DNA from: Oscillospiraceae bacterium
Lineage (GTDB): Bacteria > Bacillota > Clostridia > Oscillospirales > Oscillospiraceae
Length of the DNA: 64,000 bases
Assembly: GCA_015068135.1 (NCBI GenBank)
Contig: SVLB01000003.1
Coordinates: forward strand, 25,309-89,308
Reading direction: 5' to 3'
The translations under genes and the position numbers were made by a program. Of this stretch, positions 9,956-18,793 are shown in pieces. The notes under the pieces were generated by a model that did not search any database, was not told the DNA's origin, and saw only the letters and a program-made list of their open reading frames with translations. Position 1 is the first letter of the stretch; each line of letters starts with the position of its first letter.

Positions 9956-10936
9956 TTACTCACTAATATCGCCCAAAAGGCTGAAATCATAATGGATCTT
10001 ATAGGCACGGCCGCCGTTGCCGGCATAGAAGGTGATATAATACTCGCCGTTATGGTTAAACAGAGCTTCCTGCTCAGAAACGCTGTCCACCCGGAAGATC
10101 CCCACATATTCGCCGTTCCAGTCGTAGACCTTCACCACTTCCATACCGGGCATAACACCGACGCCGCTGTTGCCCACATAGATGTAGTTGTCATCACAGT
10201 CCACATCCTGACTTCCCAGCCCGCAGTTGTTGCCGGGATACCAGCCAAGCTCCACAAAGTCGGCATCCAAGACAGCGAAGGCTGCCGAGTTGCCCTTGAT
10301 GCCCGCTACATACAGGTCCCGCTTGGGGTTATAGTCGATGGCGTTGAGGGCCAGGGCCAATTCCCGGACCTCCGCCAACTCCAGGGTATCCGCATCCACA
10401 AAGGCCACACATTTGGTTTCATCCAGGTCGGCAGTGTTTTCCACATCGTTACACATGGCAACCACCAGTTGGTTGCGCTTAGGGTTGTAGCACATGCCGT
10501 TGCCGTGGCCCAGGGACATGGGCTCGGAAACCGCCACCACCTGCCAGGTGGTCATATCCACCTTGCTGATCACATGGCCCTTTTTATAGTTTTCGCCATC
10601 GATGAGCACATTGCTGCCTTCCAGCACAAAATACGCATACTGCCCGTCGGTACAGCCGCCCTGCATCACATAGAAGCCGCCGCTGGTGGACTCGTGTTCG
10701 TAAATGTCCAGGGCAAAGAAGGTGCCGTCATCCTGCACGCCGCTCAGGGTCGCCAAGGGAATGTAGTTCAGGCAATCTTTCATATAGAAGAAGTCCTCTG
10801 AAGTAAAGTCATAGGGGTAGGTCACCTCAGTTTCCGTGGGCTGGGTGGTTACCTCTACCGCGGCCTCAGAATCGCAGCCCCACAAAGCTGCCGCGGTCAG
10901 GAGTGTGAGCAGTAAGCATTTCCAACTGTTTTTCAT
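9956..10936 (-). CDS. Lipoprotein with beta-propeller-like repeats, function unknown
   Basis: This 326-residue lipoprotein has a signal peptide ending in a lipobox-like LWGC near residue 20, a short Thr/Glu-rich linker and then repeated segments of the kind seen in WD/NHL-like propellers (VISKVDMTTWQVV, CVAFVDADTLELAEV, YNPKRNQLVVA, YNPKRDLYVAG). No catalytic motif is recognised. ATG 10936 overlaps the GH2 stop codon as ATGA and has GGAGG six bases upstream, so the two genes are coupled. It might bind sugar or sense the cell surface next to the binding protein; this is a guess. Confidence 0.8.
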   Translation of the reverse strand: MKNSWKCLLLTLLTAAALWGCDSEAAVEVTTQPTETEVTYPYDFTSEDFFYMKDCLNYIPLATLSGVQDDGTFFALDIYEHESTSGGFYVMQGGCTDGQYAYFVLEGSNVLIDGENYKKGHVISKVDMTTWQVVAVSEPMSLGHGNGMCYNPKRNQLVVAMCNDVENTADLDETKCVAFVDADTLELAEVRELALALNAIDYNPKRDLYVAGIKGNSAAFAVLDADFVELGWYPGNNCGLGSQDVDCDDNYIYVGNSGVGVMPGMEVVKVYDWNGEYVGIFRVDSVSEQEALFNHNGEYYITFYAGNGGRAYKIHYDFSLLGDISE

Positions 10937-12696
10937 ACACATCCTCCTTCGTCTTCAATGGCTGCCTTAGCCGTATTGATTTTTCTGAAGATCTCCATAT
11001 CAAACTTGGGGACACGGTGATAGGTATAAAGGCCGTTGGTCTCCTGCTCCACATCATAAAGCTGGGTATAGCAGAAGCCGCAGATCTTATCATTGTCCAA
11101 AAGCGCCTTGGTCAGGCCCTCATACCGACTTATAAATTCTTCCTTCGTCTGAGGACCGGTACCGTAGCCCCAGTTTTCTTTGCGGTTGCTCATATCCCAC
11201 TTGATGCCGCCGTATTCGCTGATGAATACCGGCTCGCCCTTGTAGGTGTGGCGCAAGGTGTCTCCGGGACCCTTGCCGCAGTTAAAGGAAACATCGAACG
11301 CTCCCGTTTCCTTCAGCTCATCATAACGGGCCTTGAAGGTCTCGGGGTTCTGGTCGTAGTCGTGGACATCGAAAATATCCGTGATCACATGGTAGTTACC
11401 GCTGGTATCGATGCAGGGGCGGGTGGGATCCATAGCCTTGGTCACCCGGTAGATCATGGCATGAACCTTGTTGCACTGCTGCCGTCCCTCAAAATCCCAG
11501 GTCTCATTGAGGGGACACCAGCCCACAACAGACGGATGATTGAAATCCCGTTCCACCAGTTCCATCCATTCCGGCAGGAAACAGTCCAAAGCCTCATAAT
11601 GGGTCACATCCAAATTCCAGTTGGCATGCTCGCCCCATACCATATAGCCCATCCGGTCACAATGGTATAAAAACCGGGGTTCAAAGGCCTTCTCGTGGAG
11701 TCTTGCCCCGTTAAAGCCCGCTGCCAGGGACAGCTCAATATCGTGGATCAGAGCTTCCTCATCGGGAGCGGTGTAGATGCCATCGGGGTAGAAGCCCTGG
11801 TCCAGCACCAGGCGCTGGAAAACACTTTTGCCGTTGAGCAGGAACTTGAGCCCCTCCATGCGGACACTGCGCAGGCCAAAGTAGCCTGTCACCCGGTCCT
11901 GCCCAAAGGAAAACTCCAGATCATACAGTCTGCCGGCGCCCAGCTCCCACAGATGCTTCTCCGCCAGCTCCAGGTATATATCGGTCTGATCGTGAAATGC
12001 CGCCACCGTCTTTTGTGCCATGAGCCTTCCCTCATAGAAGGCTTTTACCGTCAGCGGGCCATCGCCGGAGGTCCTTACGCTGATGCGCACAGCGGAATTT
12101 TCCGGATCCGGATATACCCGGTAGCCGGTAATATAGCTTTGGGGGACTCTTTCCATCCATACGGTCTGCCAGATACCGGTGGTTCTGGTATAGTAGCAGC
12201 CATAGGAGTGAAGCTTATCGCTCTGCTTACCGGCAGGCTGCTTATGGCTGCGCAGGTCGTCCTCCGCGCAAAGGGTGATCACCACTGTTTCTCCTTCTAT
12301 ATATTCGGTGATATCCACACTGAAGCCGCTGTAGCCGCCCTTATGTACGCAAACCTCTTTGCCTCCTACGTAGACCGTCGCCTGATAATCCACGGCACCA
12401 AAGTGCAGGATCACTCGCTCCCCTGCCGCGATCGCCACCTGCCATTGGGGAGAAAGCTTCACTTCCCTGCGGTACCAGACGCAGCCCATAAAGTCCCGAA
12501 AGCCAACGCCGGACAGCTCGCTTTCCGGACAGAAAGGGACTGTGATCCTGTCTTTTAAGGAAGCGGCATTGGGTAAGCCCCGTTCTTTTCCGCTAAAACT
12601 GTTATCGATCTCGAACTCCCACCGGCCATTGAGATTCTGCCAGCAATCTCTTTGCATTTGAGGCCGGGGATATTCCGGTCTGGGAATATTCAGCAT
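10933..12696 (-). CDS. Glycoside hydrolase family 2 (beta-galactosidase/beta-glucuronidase-like)
   Basis: This 587-residue enzyme has the GH2 order: sugar-binding jelly roll (about 15-185), immunoglobulin-like domain (about 190-285) and TIM barrel (about 290-580). The acid/base is probably Glu398 in PLNE and the nucleophile Glu494 in SEYGG. There is no signal peptide, so it should act in the cytoplasm on sugar imported by the downstream ABC system. It is shorter than LacZ and closer in length to beta-glucuronidases and compact beta-galactosidases; the exact substrate is open. It is the first gene of the minus-strand operon, with AATGGAGG before ATG 12696. Confidence 0.88.
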   Translation of the reverse strand: MLNIPRPEYPRPQMQRDCWQNLNGRWEFEIDNSFSGKERGLPNAASLKDRITVPFCPESELSGVGFRDFMGCVWYRREVKLSPQWQVAIAAGERVILHFGAVDYQATVYVGGKEVCVHKGGYSGFSVDITEYIEGETVVITLCAEDDLRSHKQPAGKQSDKLHSYGCYYTRTTGIWQTVWMERVPQSYITGYRVYPDPENSAVRISVRTSGDGPLTVKAFYEGRLMAQKTVAAFHDQTDIYLELAEKHLWELGAGRLYDLEFSFGQDRVTGYFGLRSVRMEGLKFLLNGKSVFQRLVLDQGFYPDGIYTAPDEEALIHDIELSLAAGFNGARLHEKAFEPRFLYHCDRMGYMVWGEHANWNLDVTHYEALDCFLPEWMELVERDFNHPSVVGWCPLNETWDFEGRQQCNKVHAMIYRVTKAMDPTRPCIDTSGNYHVITDIFDVHDYDQNPETFKARYDELKETGAFDVSFNCGKGPGDTLRHTYKGEPVFISEYGGIKWDMSNRKENWGYGTGPQTKEEFISRYEGLTKALLDNDKICGFCYTQLYDVEQETNGLYTYHRVPKFDMEIFRKINTAKAAIEDEGGCV

Positions 12697-12851
12697 AGTT
12701 CCTCCATTCTGCGCACCCGATCCCCAAATATCGTTTTTTTACCGGCACCGTTTTTCCCTCAGGAGATTTCGGCCCGATCTGACACGTTTTCGCTCATTTC
12801 GGGTACAAGAATGCGCATAATCATCCTTTTTCTTCATTGCATAAGTGTTGT

Positions 12852-12877
12852 AAAATATACATGTGCAAAATATACAT
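12852..12877 (+). promoter_or_regulatory. Direct repeats in the GH2/AraC divergent promoter region
   Basis: The 341-bp gap between the divergent GH2 and AraC genes holds two identical 11-bp copies of AAAATATACAT, at 12852-12862 and 12867-12877. A related inverted copy (TATATTTACA) lies near 12963-12972. Repeats like these between an AraC gene and its target operon are reasonable operator half-sites. The 15-bp spacing is not a whole number of helical turns, so the assignment is tentative. Confidence 0.4.
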
Positions 12878-13037
12878 CTGTTACAGCGATTCGAATCATA
12901 TTTTTTGTTGGTTTGTGGTAATTCCGCCACTTTTTTCCAATGGCATTCGGATCGAATCAGGTGTATATTTACATTGTATCATTCCGGTTATTGTGACAAC
13001 AATGGAGATTCCTCGCATCAAAAGGGAGAATGTGCGC

Positions 13038-13862
13038 ATGATAGAAGACAAAAAAGATTTCCCGGGCATCGATTATGAAAATATGCCTTTTGCCATGGAA
13101 TGTTTTGGCACCTCATACTGTGACGAAAGCTATTACATGGAACGCAATTGCGCTCACCTGACCGTCATCGAGTATGTGATCAGCGGAACCGGCACCGTAG
13201 AATCCCCCAAGGGCACCTTCCGCCCCTCTGCCGGAGACGCCTATTTGCTGCGCGCTAACGAGCCCCACAAATACTATGCCGACCCCAAGCTCCCTTGGGT
13301 GAAGATCTGGGTAAATCTCCAGGGCAAGCTGATCACCCCCATTTTGGACGCCTACGGCCTGACCCACAGTATGTATCTGCCCAAAATGAACCTTTACGAT
13401 TTCCTGAAGCGCATTCACGATATCGCCTCCCCTGACGATATCGACGTGAGCGATGCAATGGACCGCTGCTGTCAGGTTTTTTTGGAGCTGTGTCAGTATA
13501 TCCGGAGCAATCTGAATGCCGGCGAACTGGAAAAGCCTGTTCCCCGGAACATCTCTTTGCTGAAGGAATATCTGGATATCCATCTGGAAGAACGGCTGAC
13601 CCTGGAAAAGTGCAGTGAGATCACCTTCCTGTCCATATCCCAAACTATCCGCCGCTTCCGCAGTGCTTACGGCGTAACTCCCTACGAATACCTCAATCAG
13701 CGGCGGATCCTGACGGCAAAGCAGCTGCTGCAAAACTCCACTTTGAGCATTGAGGAGATCGCCACCCAAACCGGCTTCATGGATCACAATTATTTTTCAA
13801 AGTATTTTAAGAAAAAAGTGGGGGTATCCCCCAGCAAGTTCCGCAGGGAATCCGAACAATAA
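13038..13862 (+). CDS. AraC-family transcriptional regulator
   Basis: This 274-residue regulator has an N-terminal cupin-like sensing domain (around YVISGTGTVESPKG and the PHKYY strand) and a C-terminal pair of helix-turn-helix motifs over the last 100 residues, ending in the signature ASQTGF-like turn (IATQTGFMDHNYFSKYFKK) and GVSPSKFR. ATG 13038 is preferred because AAAGGGAG precedes it; the reading frame is open further upstream. It is divergent from the GH2/ABC operon, which is its likely target, with a sugar as the likely effector. Confidence 0.9.
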   Translation: MIEDKKDFPGIDYENMPFAMECFGTSYCDESYYMERNCAHLTVIEYVISGTGTVESPKGTFRPSAGDAYLLRANEPHKYYADPKLPWVKIWVNLQGKLITPILDAYGLTHSMYLPKMNLYDFLKRIHDIASPDDIDVSDAMDRCCQVFLELCQYIRSNLNAGELEKPVPRNISLLKEYLDIHLEERLTLEKCSEITFLSISQTIRRFRSAYGVTPYEYLNQRRILTAKQLLQNSTLSIEEIATQTGFMDHNYFSKYFKKKVGVSPSKFRRESEQ

Positions 13863-13865
13863 AAA

Positions 13866-13905
13866 GGGCCTGTTGCGAAATGGCCGCAACAGGTCCTAAC
13901 ATTCA
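13866..13905 (+). terminator. Hairpin between convergent AraC and SGNH genes
   Basis: GGGCCTGTTGC at 13866-13876 pairs with GCAACAGGTCC at 13886-13896, with one G-T pair. It is placed just after the AraC stop codon and before the stop of the convergent SGNH gene, so it could serve both strands. The T-run is weak. Confidence 0.7.
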
Positions 13906-13926
13906 TTTCATTTTGTTGCCAAACAG

Positions 13927-14586
13927 TTACAGTGCCTCCAAAACCCTTTGCAGGCACTCCGCCACCAAGCCGGCGCCGGCATCGTTGGGATGCAGGCCGT
14001 CGGGCATATACATTTGGCGAAGGGACTCCACACGGGGCTGGATCGGGCAGTCGGCAAACAGGTCCACCAGCGGCAGTCCGTAAAACTCCGCGATCTCCCG
14101 CAGGGCCTGCACATAGACACGGAGGGGGCCGACCCGGCGGACGCCCAGCTCATTATACAGCACCTCGTCCTCGGACATCCGGTGCAGAGGGGTCATCAGG
14201 ACCACCGTGGCCTTCGGATATTTTTCATAAAGCTTCTGTACCAGCAGATGGCAGGCACCGTAGAAGGTGTCATTGGTTTGATCGCTGATGGTGCCAAGGG
14301 CAGCATCACCGGTACCGAAATCATTGGTGCCGCCAAATACCACCACGATATCCGCATCCGGGATCAGCTCCTCTACCCGGCTGGCAAAATAACGCTCCTC
14401 CCAGGGACGCTCCGTGCCGGGAAACCGCTGGGGCGTGATACGGCTGCCGCCGATGCCGTTTGCAAAAACCTGGGCGCCGGTACGCTTTGCAAACTGATTC
14501 CAGTAGATAAACTCCTCAGCGGATGTACCGCAGCCGTCTGTAATGCTGTCGCCCAGAAATACGACCTTTTTCCCTTTTAATTCCAT
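13927..14586 (-). CDS. SGNH/GDSL-type hydrolase (esterase)
   Basis: This 219-residue protein has the SGNH blocks: GDSIT with the nucleophile Ser14, a Gly in the GIGGSR turn near 45, GGTND with Asn88 for the oxyanion hole, and DGLHPND with Asp196 and His199. There is no signal peptide. Such enzymes often remove acetyl groups from sugars or act as lysophospholipases. The neighbouring sugar isomerase gene, ending 15 bp upstream on the same strand, favours a carbohydrate esterase role. Confidence 0.9.
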   Translation of the reverse strand: MELKGKKVVFLGDSITDGCGTSAEEFIYWNQFAKRTGAQVFANGIGGSRITPQRFPGTERPWEERYFASRVEELIPDADIVVVFGGTNDFGTGDAALGTISDQTNDTFYGACHLLVQKLYEKYPKATVVLMTPLHRMSEDEVLYNELGVRRVGPLRVYVQALREIAEFYGLPLVDLFADCPIQPRVESLRQMYMPDGLHPNDAGAGLVAECLQRVLEAL

Positions 14587-14601
14587 ATTCTATTCCCCTT
14601 T

Positions 14602-15540
14602 TCAAACAGTGGCGTTCTCTTTGCGCTGTGCCAGCGCATCTTCGTAGATCTTTACAAGGTAGCAGCCGTTTTCGTAGGTCAGCCGCAGGATGGCATCCTG
14701 AAGGGTCCCCTCGGCCTTGATGCCTACCTGATTGGTCTCATAGGCCAGGTCGCCGTCATAACCGATCTCTGCCAGCACAGGGATCAGCTGAAACCAATCG
14801 ATGGTGCCCATGAATGGCTGCAGATGCTCATCCCGGGTACCGTAATGATTGTCGTTAATGTGGGTATTTTTCAGACGGTGTCCCACAGCGCGCAGTGCCC
14901 GTACCTGGTCAAAGCGCATTTGGTTGGCGTGGCCCGTATCCCAGCAAATGCCCACCATGGGGTCGTTGTAGCTGTCTACCAGACGGATCAATTCCTCATA
15001 GCGGGTACAGTACCGGTCCGGCCAGGAGCGGTTCAGACTGGGCAGCATGTTTTCAAATGCGGTGCCCACGCCGTTTTGAATACCAAGCTCCACAAACCGA
15101 TCGTAGTATTTGCGGTTTTCTTCCAGCTGGGGCTGCTCCTCAAAATTATACTCCGGAAAGCTCATGGGGTGGGCAGTGGCATAGCGGACACCCAGCATGG
15201 CGCTTCCGATATAGGCCCTGCGCATACACTCGTCAAAATACTCCGCATAGCCGGGCTTCTGGAAATTGGCATCGGTGCAGTACATGGTATCTGTGATATA
15301 GGGCAGGTGGCTTTGGGAGAAGGTCACACCCAGCTTCTGTGCCAGGTTCGCGATCCTGTCGATGCGCTGCTGCCAGTCGTCGGCCCGGAGGATGTAGTTG
15401 GGATAATTGTGGCAAACGAAGGCGAAATCCAGTACACGGTAGCCTGCGTCATACAGTCTGCGGACGGTTTCCTCATAGTCGTTCAAAAGCGGGTTGCCGA
15501 AGCTGCGCAAGGCGACCCCTATGGTGGTTGACGGTCTCAT
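14602..15540 (-). CDS. Sugar phosphate isomerase/epimerase family TIM barrel
   Basis: This 312-residue protein has the xylose-isomerase-like TIM barrel fold. Likely metal ligands are the Glu in AFENM, the Asp and His in CWDTGHAN, the His in THINDNH and the Glu in YETN. Family members isomerise or epimerise sugars, or act on keto-inositols. The ATG at 15540 has AAAGGAG seven bases upstream and is preferred to the ATG two codons earlier. It forms a two-gene unit with the SGNH hydrolase and is divergent from the dehydrogenase gene at 15761. Confidence 0.85.
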   Translation of the reverse strand: MRPSTTIGVALRSFGNPLLNDYEETVRRLYDAGYRVLDFAFVCHNYPNYILRADDWQQRIDRIANLAQKLGVTFSQSHLPYITDTMYCTDANFQKPGYAEYFDECMRRAYIGSAMLGVRYATAHPMSFPEYNFEEQPQLEENRKYYDRFVELGIQNGVGTAFENMLPSLNRSWPDRYCTRYEELIRLVDSYNDPMVGICWDTGHANQMRFDQVRALRAVGHRLKNTHINDNHYGTRDEHLQPFMGTIDWFQLIPVLAEIGYDGDLAYETNQVGIKAEGTLQDAILRLTYENGCYLVKIYEDALAQRKENATV

Positions 15541-15699
15541 ATCCATTCTCCTTTGCTGTGGGAAGTCTTTTGGTCGTACCTGCTATTATATACAAAATCC
15601 CCCGGAAATGGAATTGATAAAATCGCCCAATTTTTGATAAAAAGGGTAGCATCTCAGCATTTTTCTCCCGGTAGGCTTCAACGGAACTGACGGATCGCT

Positions 15700-15717
15700 G
15701 TGTTTGGATCCAAACAC
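15700..15717. promoter_or_regulatory. Perfect 18-bp palindrome, probable operator
   Basis: GTGTTTGGATCCAAACAC is a perfect palindrome in the gap between the divergent isomerase and dehydrogenase genes, 43 bp before the GTG start at 15761. Symmetry and position fit an operator for a dimeric repressor of LacI or GntR type. No gene for such a repressor lies beside it. Confidence 0.6.
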
Positions 15718-15760
15718 TTAAATATATCATTATGAACGTAATTTACAGGAGGATAACAAA

Positions 15761-16810
15761 GTGAAGGACCTTATGAAAGTAGCAGTTATGGAGGGCATCG
15801 GCAAAATGGGGTATATCCAGCGCCCCATTCCTACGCCCAAGGCAAACGAGGCGCTGGTAAAGCTGGAGTATGTAGGCATCTGCGGAAGCGATATGCACTA
15901 CTACGAAACCGGTGCCATCGGTGATTATGTGGTAGAGCCCCCCTTCGTATTGGGTCACGAACCCGGCGGTGTTGTGGTGGCTGTGGGTGAAGACGTCAAG
16001 CACCTGAAGGTGGGCGACCGGGTGGCACTGGAGCCCGGCAAAACCTGCGGTCATTGCGAGTTCTGCAAGACCGGGCGCTATAACCTCTGCCCCGATGTGA
16101 TATTCTTTGCCACCCCGCCTGTGGACGGTGTTTTCCAGGAGTACGTTGCCCATGAGGCAGACCTGTGCTTCAAGCTGCCCGAAAACGTCTCCACCCTGGA
16201 AGGTGCCCTGATCGAGCCTTTGGCCGTTGGCTTCCACGCCGCAAACCAGGGCGGTGCCCATGCCGGACAGACCGCTGTTGTCATGGGTGCAGGCTGTATC
16301 GGCCTTGTGAGCATGATGGCGCTGAAGGCGGAGGGTGTCAGCAAGGTCTATGTGGTAGATATTATGCAGAAGCGTCTGGATAAGGCTTTGGAGCTGGGTG
16401 CGGACGGTGTGATCAACAGCAAGGACCAGGATGTTGTGAAGGCCATCATGGAGCTGACCAACGGTGCCGGCTGTGATCTTGCCATTGAAACTGCCGGAAC
16501 GGAGATCACCACCCGTCAGTGCATCCACATGACCAAAAAGGGCGCTACCATCGTGCTGGTGGGCTACTCCAAGAGCGGTGAAATGACCCTGCCGCTAAGC
16601 CTTGCGCTGGATAAGGAGCTAACCTTCAAGACCATATTCCGCTATCGCCATATCTATCCCATGGCCATTGAGGCTGTAGCCGCCGGCAAGGTAAACCTGA
16701 AGGGTATCGTTACCGACCTTTTCGACTTTGATAATATCCAGGAAGCCATGGACAAGAGCGTGCAGGATAAGGCAAACATCGTTAAGGCTGTGGTAAAGAT
16801 CGGAAAGTAA
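15761..16810 (+). CDS. Zinc-dependent sorbitol/xylitol dehydrogenase-like alcohol dehydrogenase
   Basis: This 349-residue MDR enzyme has catalytic zinc ligands Cys41, His66 and Glu67, a structural zinc set at Cys96, Cys99, Cys102 and Cys110, and a Rossmann GAGCIG at 176-181. The sequence is of the polyol dehydrogenase / D-xylulose reductase type, oxidising a sugar alcohol to a ketose with NAD. The start is GTG 15761, because AGGAGG lies eight bases upstream; the next ATG (15773) is too far. A kinase gene of fructokinase type follows by 26 bp, so the pair could turn a polyol into a ketose phosphate. Confidence 0.92.
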   Translation: MKDLMKVAVMEGIGKMGYIQRPIPTPKANEALVKLEYVGICGSDMHYYETGAIGDYVVEPPFVLGHEPGGVVVAVGEDVKHLKVGDRVALEPGKTCGHCEFCKTGRYNLCPDVIFFATPPVDGVFQEYVAHEADLCFKLPENVSTLEGALIEPLAVGFHAANQGGAHAGQTAVVMGAGCIGLVSMMALKAEGVSKVYVVDIMQKRLDKALELGADGVINSKDQDVVKAIMELTNGAGCDLAIETAGTEITTRQCIHMTKKGATIVLVGYSKSGEMTLPLSLALDKELTFKTIFRYRHIYPMAIEAVAAGKVNLKGIVTDLFDFDNIQEAMDKSVQDKANIVKAVVKIGK

Positions 16811-16836
16811 TACTTACAAAAGGGTGTGAATCAGCC

Positions 16837-17808
16837 ATGAATCCTAAGAAAAATCAACCGGTCCATGTGGTAGCCCTGGGGGAACTGCTCATTGATTTTG
16901 CCACCGTCTCCACGGATGCCGACGGCTATCCCACTATGGCAGCCCATCCCGGCGGCGCCCCTGCCAATTTCCTGGCGGCCCTGAGCAAATACGGCTTCGG
17001 CACGGCACTGCTCGGCAAGGTAGGCGCCGATACCTTTGGCAAGCTGTTGCTGCAAACCATGGAAAAAGCGGGGATCGAAACCCGCGGTCTGGTGCAGGCG
17101 GAGGATGTATTTACCACCCTGGCCTTCGTCACCTTTGACGATACCGGTGACCGGGAATTTGCCTTCTCCCGAAAGCCCGGTGCAGACACCTGCATTACCT
17201 ATGAGGAGCTGGATCTGCGCCTGATCGACGAAGCGCAGGTGTTCCATTTCGGCACGCTGTCCCTCACCGATGCGCCCGCGCGCGAAGCCACCCGGCAAGC
17301 GGTGGCCTATGCCAAAGCCAAGGGCAAGCTGATCACCTACGACCCCAATTTGCGAAAGCCCCTTTGGAACGATATGGAAAACTGCAAAAAGCAGCTTCTG
17401 TGGGGATTGGCGCAAGCCGATGTGGTGAAGATCAGCGACGAAGAAGTGGAATTCCTGTTCGGCTGTGCCCCCGAAATGGGCGCGGACAAGCTTTTGGCAG
17501 AATACGGTGTCAGCCTGGCCATGGTCACCCTGGGACCCAGGGGTGCATACCTGAAAAACAGCAAGGGCAGCACCTATGTCACATGTCCCAAGGTCACCCC
17601 CATCGATACCACCGGTGCCGGTGACATCTTTGGCGGCAGTGCCCTGAGCCGTCTTTTGAAGCTGGGCATCCACCCGGCGGAACTGACTCCGGAGCAGTTG
17701 TATGCCATTGGCAGCTTCGCCTCTGCCGCCGCCAGCCTCTCCACCGAAAAATCCGGCGGTATCCCCAGCATCCCCGACGAAGAAACGGTATTGTCTTTCA
17801 TCGGTTAA
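16837..17808 (+). CDS. PfkB-family sugar kinase, probably fructokinase
   Basis: This 323-residue ribokinase-like enzyme has the N-terminal GGAPANF motif at 39-45 and the C-terminal DTTGAGD signature near 257-263, with Asp263 as catalytic base. The overall pattern (GELLIDF at the start, HPGGAPANFLAALS) matches bacterial fructokinases. Coming directly after a polyol dehydrogenase gene, it likely phosphorylates the ketose produced there. Confidence 0.9.
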   Translation: MNPKKNQPVHVVALGELLIDFATVSTDADGYPTMAAHPGGAPANFLAALSKYGFGTALLGKVGADTFGKLLLQTMEKAGIETRGLVQAEDVFTTLAFVTFDDTGDREFAFSRKPGADTCITYEELDLRLIDEAQVFHFGTLSLTDAPAREATRQAVAYAKAKGKLITYDPNLRKPLWNDMENCKKQLLWGLAQADVVKISDEEVEFLFGCAPEMGADKLLAEYGVSLAMVTLGPRGAYLKNSKGSTYVTCPKVTPIDTTGAGDIFGGSALSRLLKLGIHPAELTPEQLYAIGSFASAAASLSTEKSGGIPSIPDEETVLSFIG

Positions 17809-17842
17809 TAAGGGGCTGTAAACCCAATCCTATCCGCTGCAG

Positions 17843-17919
17843 GGACACCCGTCCTTGGGTGTCCGGCACGTAAAAATAGCACAAAACCTGCAGATAATAC
17901 GCAGATTCTGTGCTATTTT
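17843..17919. terminator. Two tandem hairpins, bidirectional terminator
   Basis: The first hairpin pairs GGACACCC (17843-17850) with GGGTGTCC (17857-17864). The second is an 11-bp perfect stem, AAAATAGCACA (17873-17883) with TGTGCTATTTT (17909-17919), flanked by A and T runs on both strands. It separates the kinase operon from the convergent phosphodiesterase gene. Confidence 0.8.
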
Positions 17920-17968
17920 CGTTATTTACGAAAGCGCCAATGTGCCTCAACCGGCCCCGAAAGCTTTT

Positions 17969-18703
17969 TTACAGTCTGCCCAGCACCTTCATCAGTGCGG
18001 TGGGATCGTTGGCGGTGATCAGATCCGCGCCCTTTTCGATGCACATACGGACATCTTCTTCCGTGTCTGCGCAGTACATGTGGATCGGCCAGCCCTTTGC
18101 CAGGTAGATGGGCAGGATCTCAGAGCGAACAATGTTCAGTCCAAGGCCCAGCTCGCAATAGTATTCATAGGTATCGGGGGCATACTCTCCCATCAAAAAG
18201 TCCGGATAGCCCATGGTGCGTCCGTTATACTTCGTCTTCAGGTACTTAATGATCCGGCCGTTGAAGGCATAGAAATAGCAGGTATCAAAGAAGCCGTACT
18301 TTTTCAGCAGCGCAACGGTGATATCCACATTCTCCTCGGTGAATTCCTTGATCTCCACGCCCAGCTTGATATTCGGATACTTCTGCTTGCACAAAATCAG
18401 AAGCTCCTCCAGAGTGGGGATCTGGATATCCTGCCCCTGAAAGGTATCGCCGAACTTTTCCTCATAGGTGGCCCGCAGCTGCTTTACCTGGCTTAAGGTA
18501 AGGTCACGGACATGGACATCCTCACCGCAGGTCCGGCGGCAGTTGCCGTCATGGATCAGAACCGGCACTTTATCGGCAGTCAGCCACACATCAAACTCGA
18601 TGGCATCCACGCCCATTTCCAGGGCCGCCTGAAAAGAGATCATGGTATTTTCAGGATACTTGGCACAAAAGCCTCTGTGACCTTCCACAAGGATCTTTTT
18701 CAT
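17969..18703 (-). CDS. Glycerophosphodiester phosphodiesterase
   Basis: This 244-residue protein has the GDPD TIM-barrel motifs: GHRG with His9 and Arg10, ENT at 18-20, the metal pair Glu36 and Asp38, and the HDG turn with His51. It hydrolyses glycerophosphodiesters to glycerol-3-phosphate and an alcohol. It has no signal peptide, so it is cytosolic. ATG 18703 follows GGGAGG by a good distance and is preferred over ATGs further upstream. Confidence 0.93.
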   Translation of the reverse strand: MKKILVEGHRGFCAKYPENTMISFQAALEMGVDAIEFDVWLTADKVPVLIHDGNCRRTCGEDVHVRDLTLSQVKQLRATYEEKFGDTFQGQDIQIPTLEELLILCKQKYPNIKLGVEIKEFTEENVDITVALLKKYGFFDTCYFYAFNGRIIKYLKTKYNGRTMGYPDFLMGEYAPDTYEYYCELGLGLNIVRSEILPIYLAKGWPIHMYCADTEEDVRMCIEKGADLITANDPTALMKVLGRL

Positions 18704-18793
18704 AGGTATTCCTCCCATATTTATTATCATATGTACAGCAAACTATAGCAACAAAAGCTACTCTTGTAAAGGGAGAAAATACGTAAAAAGCTG

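Noticed and set aside
12837..13037. Upstream extension of the first AraC protein by 67 residues
   Set aside because: The extension is Cys/Ile-rich noise covering the promoter region; AAAGGGAG before ATG 13038 marks the true start.
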